Shown here: positions 17,601-23,334 of the stretch, piece after piece | How positions within the stretch are numbered: position 1 is the first letter of the stretch | How the letters are laid out: every line of letters begins with the position of its first letter | From: an uncultured Prevotella sp. | GTDB taxonomy: Bacteria > Bacteroidota > Bacteroidia > Bacteroidales > Bacteroidaceae | Length of the DNA: 37,233 nt | NCBI GenBank assembly: GCA_900770025.1 | Contig: CAAGIW010000079.1 | Span: 1-37,233, forward strand | Direction: 5' to 3' | Position numbers and translations under genes: made by a program | The notes under the pieces: model-generated | What the model was told of the DNA's origin: nothing | The model's input: the letters and a program-made list of their open reading frames with translations, nothing else | Databases searched by the model: none

Positions 17601-17999
17601 TGCCACACCGTCCAACTTGGCGGATGAGGCATCTATTTTGGTAGATGAACCTGAAAACAATCGCTTGTCCACTTTCACCATACCCGTCACCACGACGTCC
17701 TGAAGTGTGGTAGCATCAGACTCAAGAACAATCTTCATGCCGTTCTTAGCCGACACCGTTTTTGATTTCATACCGATATAGCTCACGTCCAGCTTGGTGC
17801 CAGGCTTTACCGACAGGGTGAAATGGCCGTCGATATCGGTGGCAGTACCTGTCTTTGTGCCTTTTACCATCACAGTGGCACCTATCACAGGCAGACCATC
17901 TTCTTGAGCTATTACGGTTCCAGTAACCTTAGTTTGGGCGAGCACACTCCCTATCGAAAGGAAAAGGCACACCAAAACCATTGTTAATTTCTTCTCCAT
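14676..17999 (-). CDS. SusC/RagA-family TonB-dependent transporter
   Basis: A 1107-residue outer-membrane transporter that imports ligands handed over by its SusD partner, powered by TonB. Residues 1-21 are a signal peptide. Residues about 23-95 form the carboxypeptidase-regulatory-like domain (KVTGTVIAQEDGLPVIGATV). DVVVTG (101-106) resembles the conserved region before the plug. The plug follows to about residue 250 (ISRSLEGKAAGVSVQNVSG, IRVRGATSIYGNSKPLWVVD, ILKDGSATSVYGARAMAGVI). The rest is a 22-strand-type barrel ending in LTLKFGL. It is the first gene of the operon, about 45 nt behind a perfect promoter. No ECF sigma/anti-sigma or hybrid sensor gene lies beside it. Confidence 0.97.
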   Translation of the reverse strand: MEKKLTMVLVCLFLSIGSVLAQTKVTGTVIAQEDGLPVIGATVMVKGTKTGTATDIDGHFTLSVKPGTKLDVSYIGMKSKTVSAKNGMKIVLESDATTLQDVVVTGMVKVDKRLFSGSSTKIDASSAKLDGVADISRSLEGKAAGVSVQNVSGTFGTAPKIRVRGATSIYGNSKPLWVVDGVIMEDVVDVSTDELASGDATTLISSAIAGLNSDDIESFEILKDGSATSVYGARAMAGVIVVTTKKGKAGSTSLSYTGEYTMRLIPSYANFNIMNSQDQMGVYQELQQKGYLNYSETSNAANSGVYGKMYQMLNSYNSTTGQFDLANTPEARAAYLHDAEYRNTNWFKELFSNSIQHTHSVSISGGNDKGTYRASVSAMYDPGWYEKSSVERYTANFNANYKISSKVTANIIGNASYRKQEAPGTISATTNPVTGEVSRAFDINPYSYALNSSRTLDPNVFYTRNYAPFNIHHELENNYIDLNVFDFRMQGQLTYKPISKVELTALAAVKYGGTTQEHNIKDNSNQAQAYRAMGTAIIRDKNQYLYTDPDDIYALPVTILPNGGILDRTDNRMSGYDFRLSASYNDVFAEDHLLNLYGAMEVNSLERHSTWFRGWGMQYEMGEIPSWAYAVFKKTQEDGSDYYSLSNTKERSAAFVGVATYSWKRRYSLTGTYRYEGTNRMGKSRSARWMPTWNISGAWNVHEEPWYEKISKVVSNLTFKLSYSLTADRGPSWVTNSSVVIKSNNPWRPTAGDKESVLYIDQLANEDLTYEKKHEFNFGFDVGFLDNRINLTFDAYSRRNYDLIGVLNTTGVGGEGSKYGNVAKMKSSGVELALHTLNIKTKDFSWSSDFIYSHMSNEVTQLNTYNRMYDFVTGTGFTMEGYPQRSLFSIPFMGLNSEGLPTFLDQDGNVTVTGINMQEYDPDKLKQCLHYDGPVDPTDVGSFGNMFKYKNLTLNVFLTYSFGNVVRLDPVFNNTYDDLTATPKEFNNRWVVPGDENRTTVPVIASKLQNSTVTDIATAYQAYNYSTERVAKGDFIRMKEISVAYDFPKSFTQKLSLNNLSVKLQATNLFLLYSDSKLNGQDPEFTNAGGVATPMPKQFTLTLKFGL

Positions 18000-18050
18000 A
18001 AATACTCTAAAATTTACTTTGCATTAAAAAGAACAAGTTATAACTACTTG

Positions 18051-18081
18051 CAAAAGTACGCAAATAAACTCCAACAGCAAA
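18051..18081 (-). promoter_or_regulatory. Promoter of the SusCD operon
   Basis: On the minus strand TTTG (18081-18078) is followed, after 19 nt, by TACTTTTG (18058-18051). This matches the Bacteroidetes TTTG-N19-21-TAnnTTTG consensus. The transcription start should be near 18044, giving a leader of about 45 nt before susC. Confidence 0.8.
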
Positions 18082-18104
18082 GAATAACTTAAAAAATTTA
18101 CATA

Positions 18105-18150
18105 ATTTATGCAATTAAGGGAGCAAAACACTCATATATTTGGCATAAAT
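18105..18150. promoter_or_regulatory. Inverted repeat upstream of the SusCD promoter
   Basis: ATTTATGC (18105-18112) and GCATAAAT (18143-18150) are perfect 8-bp complements whose centres are 38 bp apart. They lie 24 bp upstream of the -33 element. The spacing and position suit a pair of activator half-sites, but the region is AT-rich and no known motif was recognised. Confidence 0.35.
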
Positions 18151-18223
18151 ATTCAAAAAGCTTTCGATTACCAACTTTTTTGTAACAATCTGCAATTTGA
18201 CGATTAGTCAAAAACACAACCGA

Positions 18224-18255
18224 CAGTGGCAGTCATTCCTCAATGACTGCCACTG
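18224..18255 (-). terminator. Terminator of the rsmI-lipoprotein unit
   Basis: CAGTGGCAGTCATT (18224-18237) and AATGACTGCCACTG (18242-18255) form a perfect 14-bp stem with a 4-nt loop. On the minus strand it is followed by TCGGTTGTGTTTTTG, a broken U-tract. It starts 25 nt after the lipoprotein stop codon. Confidence 0.75.
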
Positions 18256-18280
18256 CCAACCATTACCTGTTTTTCCGGCC

Positions 18281-19129
18281 CTATTTCACCAATACGACGA
18301 GGAACTTGCTGGTGCTCCAGAACACCTGCGGGTTGGTGATGCGCAGCACATACTGCTTGTTGGCATCGCGCTGCAACGTGTAGCTGCTTGATGGATGGGA
18401 GGTGAGCATCTTGGCATAACTGGAGTAGAGCTTGATTTCCCTGTCCACTCTTATATCTATCTTGGTGAAGTAGTTGCGGTTGAACTCATCCTGCAGCACC
18501 TTACCGTCCACCAGAATCTTCTGTTCCTTGAGTTCGTTCTTGGTGCCGAACACAAACCAGGCCGTGTGTATCTGCTTGTCCTGCGTGGTGATGGTCTGGG
18601 CTTTCTGCTCTGTCTCCTGATTCAGCCGCTCCACATTGGAGTTCAGTCCTGCAATCTGCTCGTCCAGTTCGGTGATATGGATATCCTTGGCATCCAATTC
18701 TGCCCTCAACTGCTGCAGCTGCTGGTCTTTTTCCTGCAACTGAAGCATCATGTTCTCGATGGTTTTCTTCAGTTCTTCGCTCTTGAACGAGCTCTCACGC
18801 AACTGTTTCTGCAGCTTGTTGATGAGTTCCCTGTTCTGCTGCATGGTGCTCTGGATATACGTGATGTTCTCACGGATACGCTCCTTTTGGTTCACTCCCT
18901 CTGCATCCTTGGCGGTGTTCACCCTGCTTTGGGCGGCATTGATTTCCCTGAATCCGTTTTCTATCTCGTTGAGCGTGGCCATCATGTCATTGATTTCCGC
19001 ATCGCGCTGGGCGATGATTTGGTTCAATGAGTCGCGCTGCAGTTCGGCGGTGTTGTCCACCTTTGTTTTGTCGTTTTTACAGGCAATGAATGCCAAGGCA
19101 ACAATTGCCAACATCATGATTCTTTTCAT
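18281..19129 (-). CDS. Coiled-coil lipoprotein (possibly Cbp1-like)
   Basis: A 282-residue predicted lipoprotein: lipobox ALAFIAC with Cys17, then KNDKTKVDN. Residues about 25-190 are a long Gln/Glu-rich coiled coil (INKLQKQLRESS, LQLQEKDQQLQQLRAEL). A compact C-terminal domain of about 90 residues follows (HTAWFVFGTKNELKEQKIL to FWSTSKFLVVLVK). The layout resembles the Bacteroidales family annotated as Cbp1 collagen-binding adhesin, but that is from memory and is uncertain. It lies 18 nt after rsmI and probably shares its transcript, with a terminator after its stop codon. Confidence 0.8.
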   Translation of the reverse strand: MKRIMMLAIVALAFIACKNDKTKVDNTAELQRDSLNQIIAQRDAEINDMMATLNEIENGFREINAAQSRVNTAKDAEGVNQKERIRENITYIQSTMQQNRELINKLQKQLRESSFKSEELKKTIENMMLQLQEKDQQLQQLRAELDAKDIHITELDEQIAGLNSNVERLNQETEQKAQTITTQDKQIHTAWFVFGTKNELKEQKILVDGKVLQDEFNRNYFTKIDIRVDREIKLYSSYAKMLTSHPSSSYTLQRDANKQYVLRITNPQVFWSTSKFLVVLVK

Positions 19130-19147
19130 ATCACTTGAGTTTTCTGT

Positions 19148-19897
19148 TTATCCTATTTCATTTTCTTCTTCTCCATCGGCCGATTCGCCCTGCCGGCGAT
19201 TCCTGCCACTCCGCTTCTGCAGCTTGGCATCGGCTCCTGCCACCACCAGCACTATCTCGCCCCGGGGCTCGGTCTGCGTAAAATGCTCCACCAGTTCGCC
19301 CAGCGTGCCCCTGACACTCTCCTCATGTATCTTGGAGATTTCCCTGCACACGGATGCCTGACGCTCCATGCCGAACACTTCGGCCAACTGTTGCAGGGTT
19401 TTGAGCAGGCGATAGGGCGACTCATAGAGCACGATGGTGCGCGTGTCTTGCGCCAAAGCCTCCAAACGTGTCTGCCTGCCTTTCTTCGGCGGAAGGAAGC
19501 CCTCGAACACAAAACGGTCGCAAGGCAGGCCGCTCGACACCAGCGCCGGCACAAAGGCCGTGGCTCCGGGCAGTGTGGTGACGGTGATGCCCGCCCTCAC
19601 TGCCTCGCGTACAAGGAAGAAGCCCGGGTCGCTGATGCCCGGCGTACCGGCATCGCTGACCAGCGCCACATTGGCACCTGCCAACAAGCGCTGCACCACT
19701 GAGGCCGAGGTGCCATGCTCGTTGAACTTGTGATGCGACATGAGTTTGTTGCTTATCTCGAAGTGTTTCAGCAGTATGCCCGAGGTTCGGGTGTCTTCCG
19801 CCAATATCAAATCGGCCTCCCTGAGCACCCGCAACGCCCTCAATGTCATGTCTTCCATGTTCCCTACCGGAGTAGGTACAATATACAATGTGCCCAT
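19148..19897 (-). CDS. rsmI: 16S rRNA (cytidine(1402)-2'-O)-methyltransferase RsmI
   Basis: A 249-residue SAM-dependent methyltransferase that 2'-O-methylates C1402 in the decoding centre of 16S rRNA. The family signatures are all present: GTLYIVPTPVGNMEDMTLRAL at the N-terminus, ADLILAEDTRTSG, NVALVSDAGTPGISDPGF (the SAM-binding loop) and TIVLYESPYRL. I start at the ATG at 19897; the open frame extends to a TTG at 19903. The promoter at 19908-19938 puts the transcript start only a few bases before this ATG. The C-terminus ends with a basic, then acidic tail. It is divergent from the AI-2E-family gene. Confidence 0.95.
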   Translation of the reverse strand: MGTLYIVPTPVGNMEDMTLRALRVLREADLILAEDTRTSGILLKHFEISNKLMSHHKFNEHGTSASVVQRLLAGANVALVSDAGTPGISDPGFFLVREAVRAGITVTTLPGATAFVPALVSSGLPCDRFVFEGFLPPKKGRQTRLEALAQDTRTIVLYESPYRLLKTLQQLAEVFGMERQASVCREISKIHEESVRGTLGELVEHFTQTEPRGEIVLVVAGADAKLQKRSGRNRRQGESADGEEENEIG

Positions 19898-19907
19898 AAT
19901 CAAGGAA

Positions 19908-19938
19908 CAAATGTAACCATTTATCTCTTATCTTCAAA
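19908..19938 (-). promoter_or_regulatory. Promoter of rsmI
   Basis: On the minus strand TTTG (19938-19935), 19 nt, then TACATTTG (19915-19908). The predicted start near 19902 leaves a leader of only about 5 nt before the ATG at 19897. Confidence 0.75.
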
Positions 19939-19954
19939 AAAAAGAGTCCATTTC

Positions 19955-19986
19955 TTTGCAATTTTTAAAACGTCTTTGTACTTTTG
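19955..19986 (+). promoter_or_regulatory. Promoter of the AI-2E-family gene
   Basis: TTTG (19955-19958), 20 nt, then TACTTTTG (19979-19986), a full match to the Bacteroidetes consensus. Its -33 element is 16 bp from the -33 element of the divergent rsmI promoter. The predicted transcript start is near 19992. Confidence 0.8.
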
Positions 19987-20117
19987 TCAATGGGTAATCG
20001 GTCGGAACAAACGCCCCATCCATACAAATCTCCGGCCACTTTCCCTATATATATATAATAATGTGTAATGCGATGCACCGAAAACCGCAGCATCCAATTC
20101 AACCGGATATCCGCCGT

Positions 20118-21212
20118 ATGACAGAAAAATCAATCACTTTCGACCGTTTCGTGAGATGGCTCTTGGGGGGCTTGCTTGTGCTGGGCATCATCTTCGTGCT
20201 CCACTATCTCAGCAGTGTGCTGCTTCCTTTCTTCGCCGCCTGGCTGTTGGCCTACCTGCTCTACCCCATCGTGAGCTTTGTGCAATACAAGATGCACGTG
20301 CCGGGCAGAGTGCTGTCCATCATCGTGGCCCTGCTGTTTGTCACAGCGGTTATCGGCGGTATCATCTACATGATTGTGCCGCCCATGATAGAGCAGTTTG
20401 AGAAATTGGGCGAACTGATTTCCAATCATATACAAAGGAAGACGCATATCGGCAACGTGCCCTTTGCCATCAGCCAGTGGCTGCAGGAAAATCAGAACGA
20501 GATAGAGCGGTTTTTCAAAAACAAGGACGTGCTGGACGCCATCCGCCAGGGTATGCCCAAGGTGTTTGCAGTCATCAGTCAAACAGCCAACATCGTGATG
20601 AGCATCGTAGCTTCGCTCATCACCCTGCTCTACATGTTCTTCATCCTGCTCGACTATGAGGTGCTTTCCGACGGCTTCATCAGGATATTCCCCAAGAAAA
20701 ACCGACCCTTCTGGCGCTCGCTGATGGGCGATGTGGAGCACCAGCTGAACAGCTATGTGCGCGGCCAGGGCATGGTGGCATTCTGCATCGCCATCCTGTT
20801 CTGCATCGGCTTCACCCTCATCGGCTTCCCCATGGCCATTGGCATGGGCATCATGATTGGCGTGATGAGCCTCATCCCCTACGTGCATTCCTTGGCACTG
20901 CTGCCCATCGTGTTTCTTTCACTGCTCAAGTCGGCCGACACGGGCGAAAGTTTCTGGATGATACTCTTTTCCGCCTTGGTGGTGTTTGCCATCGTGCAAC
21001 TGATTACCGACATGGTGCTCACCCCGAAAATCATGGGCAAGGCCATGGGACTGAACCCCGCCATCCTGCTGCTTTCGCTCTCTGTGTGGGGCGCATTGCT
21101 CGGTTTCATGGGTCTCATCATCGCCCTGCCCCTCACCACCCTGCTCATCACATACTACAAGAAGTACATCACCAAAGAAGAAGAGACCACGGAAAAGGGG
21201 ACAGAAGCATAG
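20118..21212 (+). CDS. AI-2E family transporter (PF01594-type membrane protein)
   Basis: A 364-residue polytopic inner-membrane protein. Hydrophobic segments begin at WLLGGLLVLGIIFVLHYL. Family features include LLPFFAAWLLAYLLYPIV, a central amphipathic region (about residues 90-160), and the C-terminal block GFPMAIGMGIMIGVMSLIPY with ...TPKIMGKAMGLNPAILLLS and GFMGLIIALPL. Members transport varied small solutes (autoinducer-2, sodium/proton exchange), so the substrate is not assigned. I prefer the ATG at 20118 (MTEKSITFDRF) because the family-like sequence begins there. An in-frame ATG at 20061, directly behind a TATATATAATA run, is the alternative (383 residues). Confidence 0.88.
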   Translation: MTEKSITFDRFVRWLLGGLLVLGIIFVLHYLSSVLLPFFAAWLLAYLLYPIVSFVQYKMHVPGRVLSIIVALLFVTAVIGGIIYMIVPPMIEQFEKLGELISNHIQRKTHIGNVPFAISQWLQENQNEIERFFKNKDVLDAIRQGMPKVFAVISQTANIVMSIVASLITLLYMFFILLDYEVLSDGFIRIFPKKNRPFWRSLMGDVEHQLNSYVRGQGMVAFCIAILFCIGFTLIGFPMAIGMGIMIGVMSLIPYVHSLALLPIVFLSLLKSADTGESFWMILFSALVVFAIVQLITDMVLTPKIMGKAMGLNPAILLLSLSVWGALLGFMGLIIALPLTTLLITYYKKYITKEEETTEKGTEA

Positions 21213-21315
21213 CGGCAAGCATCGACCAAGCGCCATGCAAAGCAGAGGAAACATAAGAAACAACCTGCACAAATCGCACAAAAACACTGACTTTTGCAAA
21301 AAATCATCAAAATAA

Positions 21316-21347
21316 TTTGGCAGATAGACAAAAAACACCTACCTTTG
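21316..21347 (+). promoter_or_regulatory. Promoter of tRNA-Lys
   Basis: TTTG (21316-21319), 20 nt, then TACCTTTG (21340-21347). The predicted start near 21353 gives a precursor with about 70 nt of 5' leader before the tRNA. Confidence 0.8.
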
Positions 21348-21424
21348 CACCCGCTTAAACAACGATGCGCCATGTGCAACACGCAACATCCGCCTTTGTT
21401 TCAGCAAGTCTTTGAAATAGCGAT

Positions 21425-21500
21425 GATCCGCTAGCTCAGCTGGTAGAGCACAACACTTTTAATGTTGGGGTCTTGGGTTCGAGCCCCAAGCGGATCACCA
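21425..21500 (+). tRNA. tRNA-Lys (anticodon UUU)
   Basis: A complete cloverleaf. The acceptor stem GATCCGC (21425-21431) pairs with GCGGATC (21490-21496). The D arm is GCTC...GAGC (21434-21449). The anticodon stem CAACA/TGTTG (21451-21455/21463-21467) carries the loop CTTTTAA with anticodon TTT at 21458-21460. The T arm TTGGG/CCCAA surrounds TTCGAGC. The discriminator A is followed by an encoded CCA (21498-21500). It decodes AAA/AAG. It has its own promoter and terminator. Confidence 0.98.
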
Positions 21501-21509
21501 AAGAAAGCG

Positions 21510-21539
21510 AAAAGGGAGCCGTTTGGGTTCCCTTTTTTT
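21510..21539 (+). terminator. Intrinsic terminator of tRNA-Lys
   Basis: AAAAGGGAGCC (21510-21520) pairs with GGTTCCCTTTT (21526-21536) with one wobble pair and the loop GTTTG. The run of seven T (21533-21539) forms the U-tract. It begins 10 nt after the CCA end. Confidence 0.92.
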
Positions 21540-21580
21540 GTGTTCTGCGGCCAATACGACAGGCCTCTCGTAACTGCTCC

Positions 21581-21687
21581 CTGAGTATCGTTTTGCAAAA
21601 CGCACCATTTTGCATCGCAAAACGCACCGTTTTGGAATGCAAAACGCACCATTTTAGAACGCAAAACGCACCGTTTTAGAACGCAAG
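21581..21687 (+). repeat. 22-bp tandem array 2 with leader
   Basis: CTGAGTATC and the palindrome GTTTTGCAAAAC (21590-21601) lead into four units of exactly 22 bp starting at 21595, 21617, 21639 and 21661. Each has the form GCAAAAC + GCACC(A/G) + TTTT + a 5-nt end (GCATC, GGAAT, AGAAC, AGAAC). Leader, period and outer bases match array 1 at 294-381 but the 6-nt core differs. In units with GCACCG, AAAACG-CAC-CGTTTT is itself a perfect 6-bp inverted repeat. The array lies downstream of the tRNA-Lys terminator, on the same strand. Confidence 0.88.
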
Positions 21688-21951
21688 GCACTCAGCTCTG
21701 CACCTTATAAAGCTCTTAGCAGCTTATTATCAAGCACTTACTTGCACCTTCAATTCAAAACGGCTATACGATTCCCACTATCAGGGCTCGTTGGGTTGAC
21801 ATTCATCTTCTTGCGGATTTTCTTTTACCCCACACCACTTCTCACCATCTCTTCCCTCGTGGTATCGCTGTCAGCATAAATCAACCTCCCGACACAACAG
21901 TTTCAAGTGATTTTCCCTTACCCATTTCATGGACAAATATTTGCAGAAAAG
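21688..21951. other. Intergenic stretch without recognised genes
   Basis: I see no coding sequence, RNA gene or strong hairpin between array 2 and the hicA promoter. A segment at 21727-21748 (ATTATCAAGCACTTACTTGC) loosely resembles the minus strand of 227-203 near array 1, hinting that the repeated element extends beyond the tandem units. Confidence 0.5.
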
Positions 21952-21983
21952 TTTGGATGTGTAGTTTTATTTAGGTACATTTG
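21952..21983 (+). promoter_or_regulatory. Promoter of hicAB
   Basis: TTTG (21952-21955), 20 nt, then TACATTTG (21976-21983). The -7 box ends 4 nt before the hicA ATG at 21988, so the predicted transcript starts at or within a few bases of the start codon. Confidence 0.8.
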
Positions 21984-21987
21984 CAGT

Positions 21988-22248
21988 ATGAATAAGCGCG
22001 AGAAACTGATTAGAAGATTTAAGACACAGCCACGTGACTTCACCTTCGACGAGGTAGTAACGCTGTTTCAGGGTTGTGGCTTTACACTGGAAAACAAAGG
22101 CTCCACGTCAGGCTCGCGCATCAGGTTCTACAATGAGAACGACCAGAATGCGTACATCATGCACAAGCCGCATCCGGCCAACATCATTAAGGGCTACATG
22201 ATGCGTGACATATTGAACTATCTTCTGACAAACAACTATATAGAATAA
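21988..22248 (+). CDS. hicA: HicA-family toxin (mRNA interferase fold)
   Basis: An 86-residue protein of the HicA/YcfA family, whose members have a dsRNA-binding-like fold and cleave mRNA until bound by HicB. Family features: KREKLIRRFKTQPRDFTFDEVVTL, then GCGFTLENKGSTSGSRIRF, then HKPHPANIIKGYMMRDILNYL. I chose the ATG at 21988 because it matches family starts and lies just after the promoter; the open frame runs back to 21907. Where typical HicA proteins have a catalytic His (GSxH), this one reads GSTSGSR. That could mean a variant active site or lower activity. hicB follows after 14 nt. Confidence 0.9.
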   Translation: MNKREKLIRRFKTQPRDFTFDEVVTLFQGCGFTLENKGSTSGSRIRFYNENDQNAYIMHKPHPANIIKGYMMRDILNYLLTNNYIE

Positions 22249-22262
22249 AGGAGAAAAAAACT

Positions 22263-22604
22263 ATGGGATTCTTGAAATACAAAGGATATACGGGCAGCGT
22301 GGAGTACAGTGAGGACGACCAATGCCTGTTTGGCAAGGTGCAGGGCATGACCAAGGACAGAATCACCTATGAGGGGACAACGGTAGAGCAACTGACCGAA
22401 GATTTTCACGAAGCTGTGGACGACTACCTGCGACTGTGTCAGGAGAAAGGCATTGAGCCTCGCAAGCCCTACACTGGTGTGCTGAACGTCAGACTAACAC
22501 CTGAGATACACAGCAGTGCGGCTATGGCTGCCAGCAAGGCAGGCATCACCATCAATGCCTTCATCAAGAATGCCGTAGCACGGGCATTGGGCATGGCATT
22601 GTAG
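22263..22604 (+). CDS. hicB: HicB-family antitoxin
   Basis: A 113-residue antitoxin. The N-terminal part has the degenerate RNase H-like fold of HicB (LKYKGYTGSVEYSEDDQCLFGKVQGM and YEGTTVEQLTEDFHEAVDDYL). The C-terminal part is a ribbon-helix-helix DNA-binding domain (LNVRLTPEIHSSAAMAASKA, ITINAFIKNAVARAL). It should neutralise HicA and repress the hicAB promoter. A purine-rich GGAGAAAAAAACT precedes the start. The stop codon lies inside an inverted repeat shared with the convergent chromate transporter gene. Confidence 0.92.
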   Translation: MGFLKYKGYTGSVEYSEDDQCLFGKVQGMTKDRITYEGTTVEQLTEDFHEAVDDYLRLCQEKGIEPRKPYTGVLNVRLTPEIHSSAAMAASKAGITINAFIKNAVARALGMAL

Positions 22605-22632
22605 GTATGTGAGAAATTTGCCCATACCTACA
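22600..22632. terminator. Shared hairpin between convergent hicB and chromate transporter genes
   Basis: TGTAGGTATG (22600-22609) and CATACCTACA (22623-22632) form a perfect 10-bp stem with a 13-nt loop. The hicB stop (22602-22604) lies in one arm and the transporter stop (22628-22630) in the other. There is no U-tract, so termination strength is uncertain. Confidence 0.6.
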
Positions 22633-23203
22633 GCAACAGCCAACCGGCAAGGGCGCACCACACTATCATGCGGATGGGATGGATATGCACCCACATGGTG
22701 CCCACAAAGGTGAAGGCGAAAAGGGCCACGCTGACCCAGAACTGCCACGCATTTTCTGCAGGCGTGGAGAAATTTTCGGGGGTGAGCAGCAACAGGGTGG
22801 CGGCTCCGAGCATACCCACCACGGCCGGGCGCAACCCGGAAAAGACGGATTGCACCATGTTGGTGTGCATATACTTCAAAAAGAGTTTGCTGATGACAAT
22901 CATCAAAATGAGCGACGGCAACACCAAGGCAAAGGTGGCCACGGCACTTCCCAACACTGCCATCGCCTCGCCCATGCCAGCATGATGCACAGCCGTATAG
23001 CCACAATAGGTGGCAGAGTTGATGCCGATGGGGCCTGGTGTCATCTGGCTCACCGCCACGATATCCGTAAACTCGCTTGTGGTCATCCAATGCCAGTGGT
23101 GCACCACCTCGGTCTGTATCAGCGACAGCATACCGTAGCCACCGCCAAAGCCAAACAGACCGATAAGGAAAAAGGTATAGAAAAGTTGCAGGAATATCAT
23201 CAT
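22628..23203 (-). CDS. Chromate transporter, half-size (second of the pair)
   Basis: A 191-residue inner-membrane protein of the CHR family, the short type that works as a pair. Family signature: FFLIGLFGFGGGYGMLSLIQTEVV at the N-terminus, then VAVSQMTPGPIGINSATYCGY (the PGP motif) and several hydrophobic helices ending with VWCALAGWLLL. CHR proteins export chromate, but in anaerobes without chromate stress the physiological anion may be different. It is encoded 131 nt after its paralogue. I see no promoter in that gap, so the two are probably co-transcribed. Confidence 0.9.
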   Translation of the reverse strand: MMIFLQLFYTFFLIGLFGFGGGYGMLSLIQTEVVHHWHWMTTSEFTDIVAVSQMTPGPIGINSATYCGYTAVHHAGMGEAMAVLGSAVATFALVLPSLILMIVISKLFLKYMHTNMVQSVFSGLRPAVVGMLGAATLLLLTPENFSTPAENAWQFWVSVALFAFTFVGTMWVHIHPIRMIVWCALAGWLLL

Positions 23204-23334
23204 CTGTGACTTGTTTTCTGAATCGCTTGTTCCTTGGTTTTCCTAATTACTTTCACATTCTCTCTCTCCGAGGGCACCTCGCTGAGCCATCGCCTCGTGC
23301 GTGCGCCACAGCCGTTCAGTCCGCCGTCCGCTGC

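Noticed and set aside
18226..18234. AGTGGCAGT in the rsmI-unit terminator also occurs in every unit of array 1
   Set aside because: A 9-nt match without the flanking array bases is too short to claim relation.
20046..20063. A 17-mer (ATATATATAATAATGTG) shared with 30854-30870
   Set aside because: The match is mostly a TA run. One copy precedes an ATG and the other is in a leader loop, so I treat it as low-complexity coincidence.
21595..21682. 22-bp array considered as a CRISPR
   Set aside because: There are no unique spacers of normal length (the interiors are 6-10 nt and nearly identical), the repeat is too short, and no cas genes are nearby.
21431..21691. Minus-strand open frames across array 2 and the tRNA
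   Set aside because: They arise from the repeat and run through the tRNA gene. A 22-bp period shifts frame each unit, which does not fit coding selection.
21907..21987. Upstream extension of hicA to an earlier ATG
   Set aside because: The extension contains the promoter elements and does not match HicA family N-termini.
21425..22632. tRNA-Lys as the attachment site of an integrated island carrying hicAB
   Set aside because: I found no duplicate of the tRNA 3' end downstream and no integrase gene in the window.
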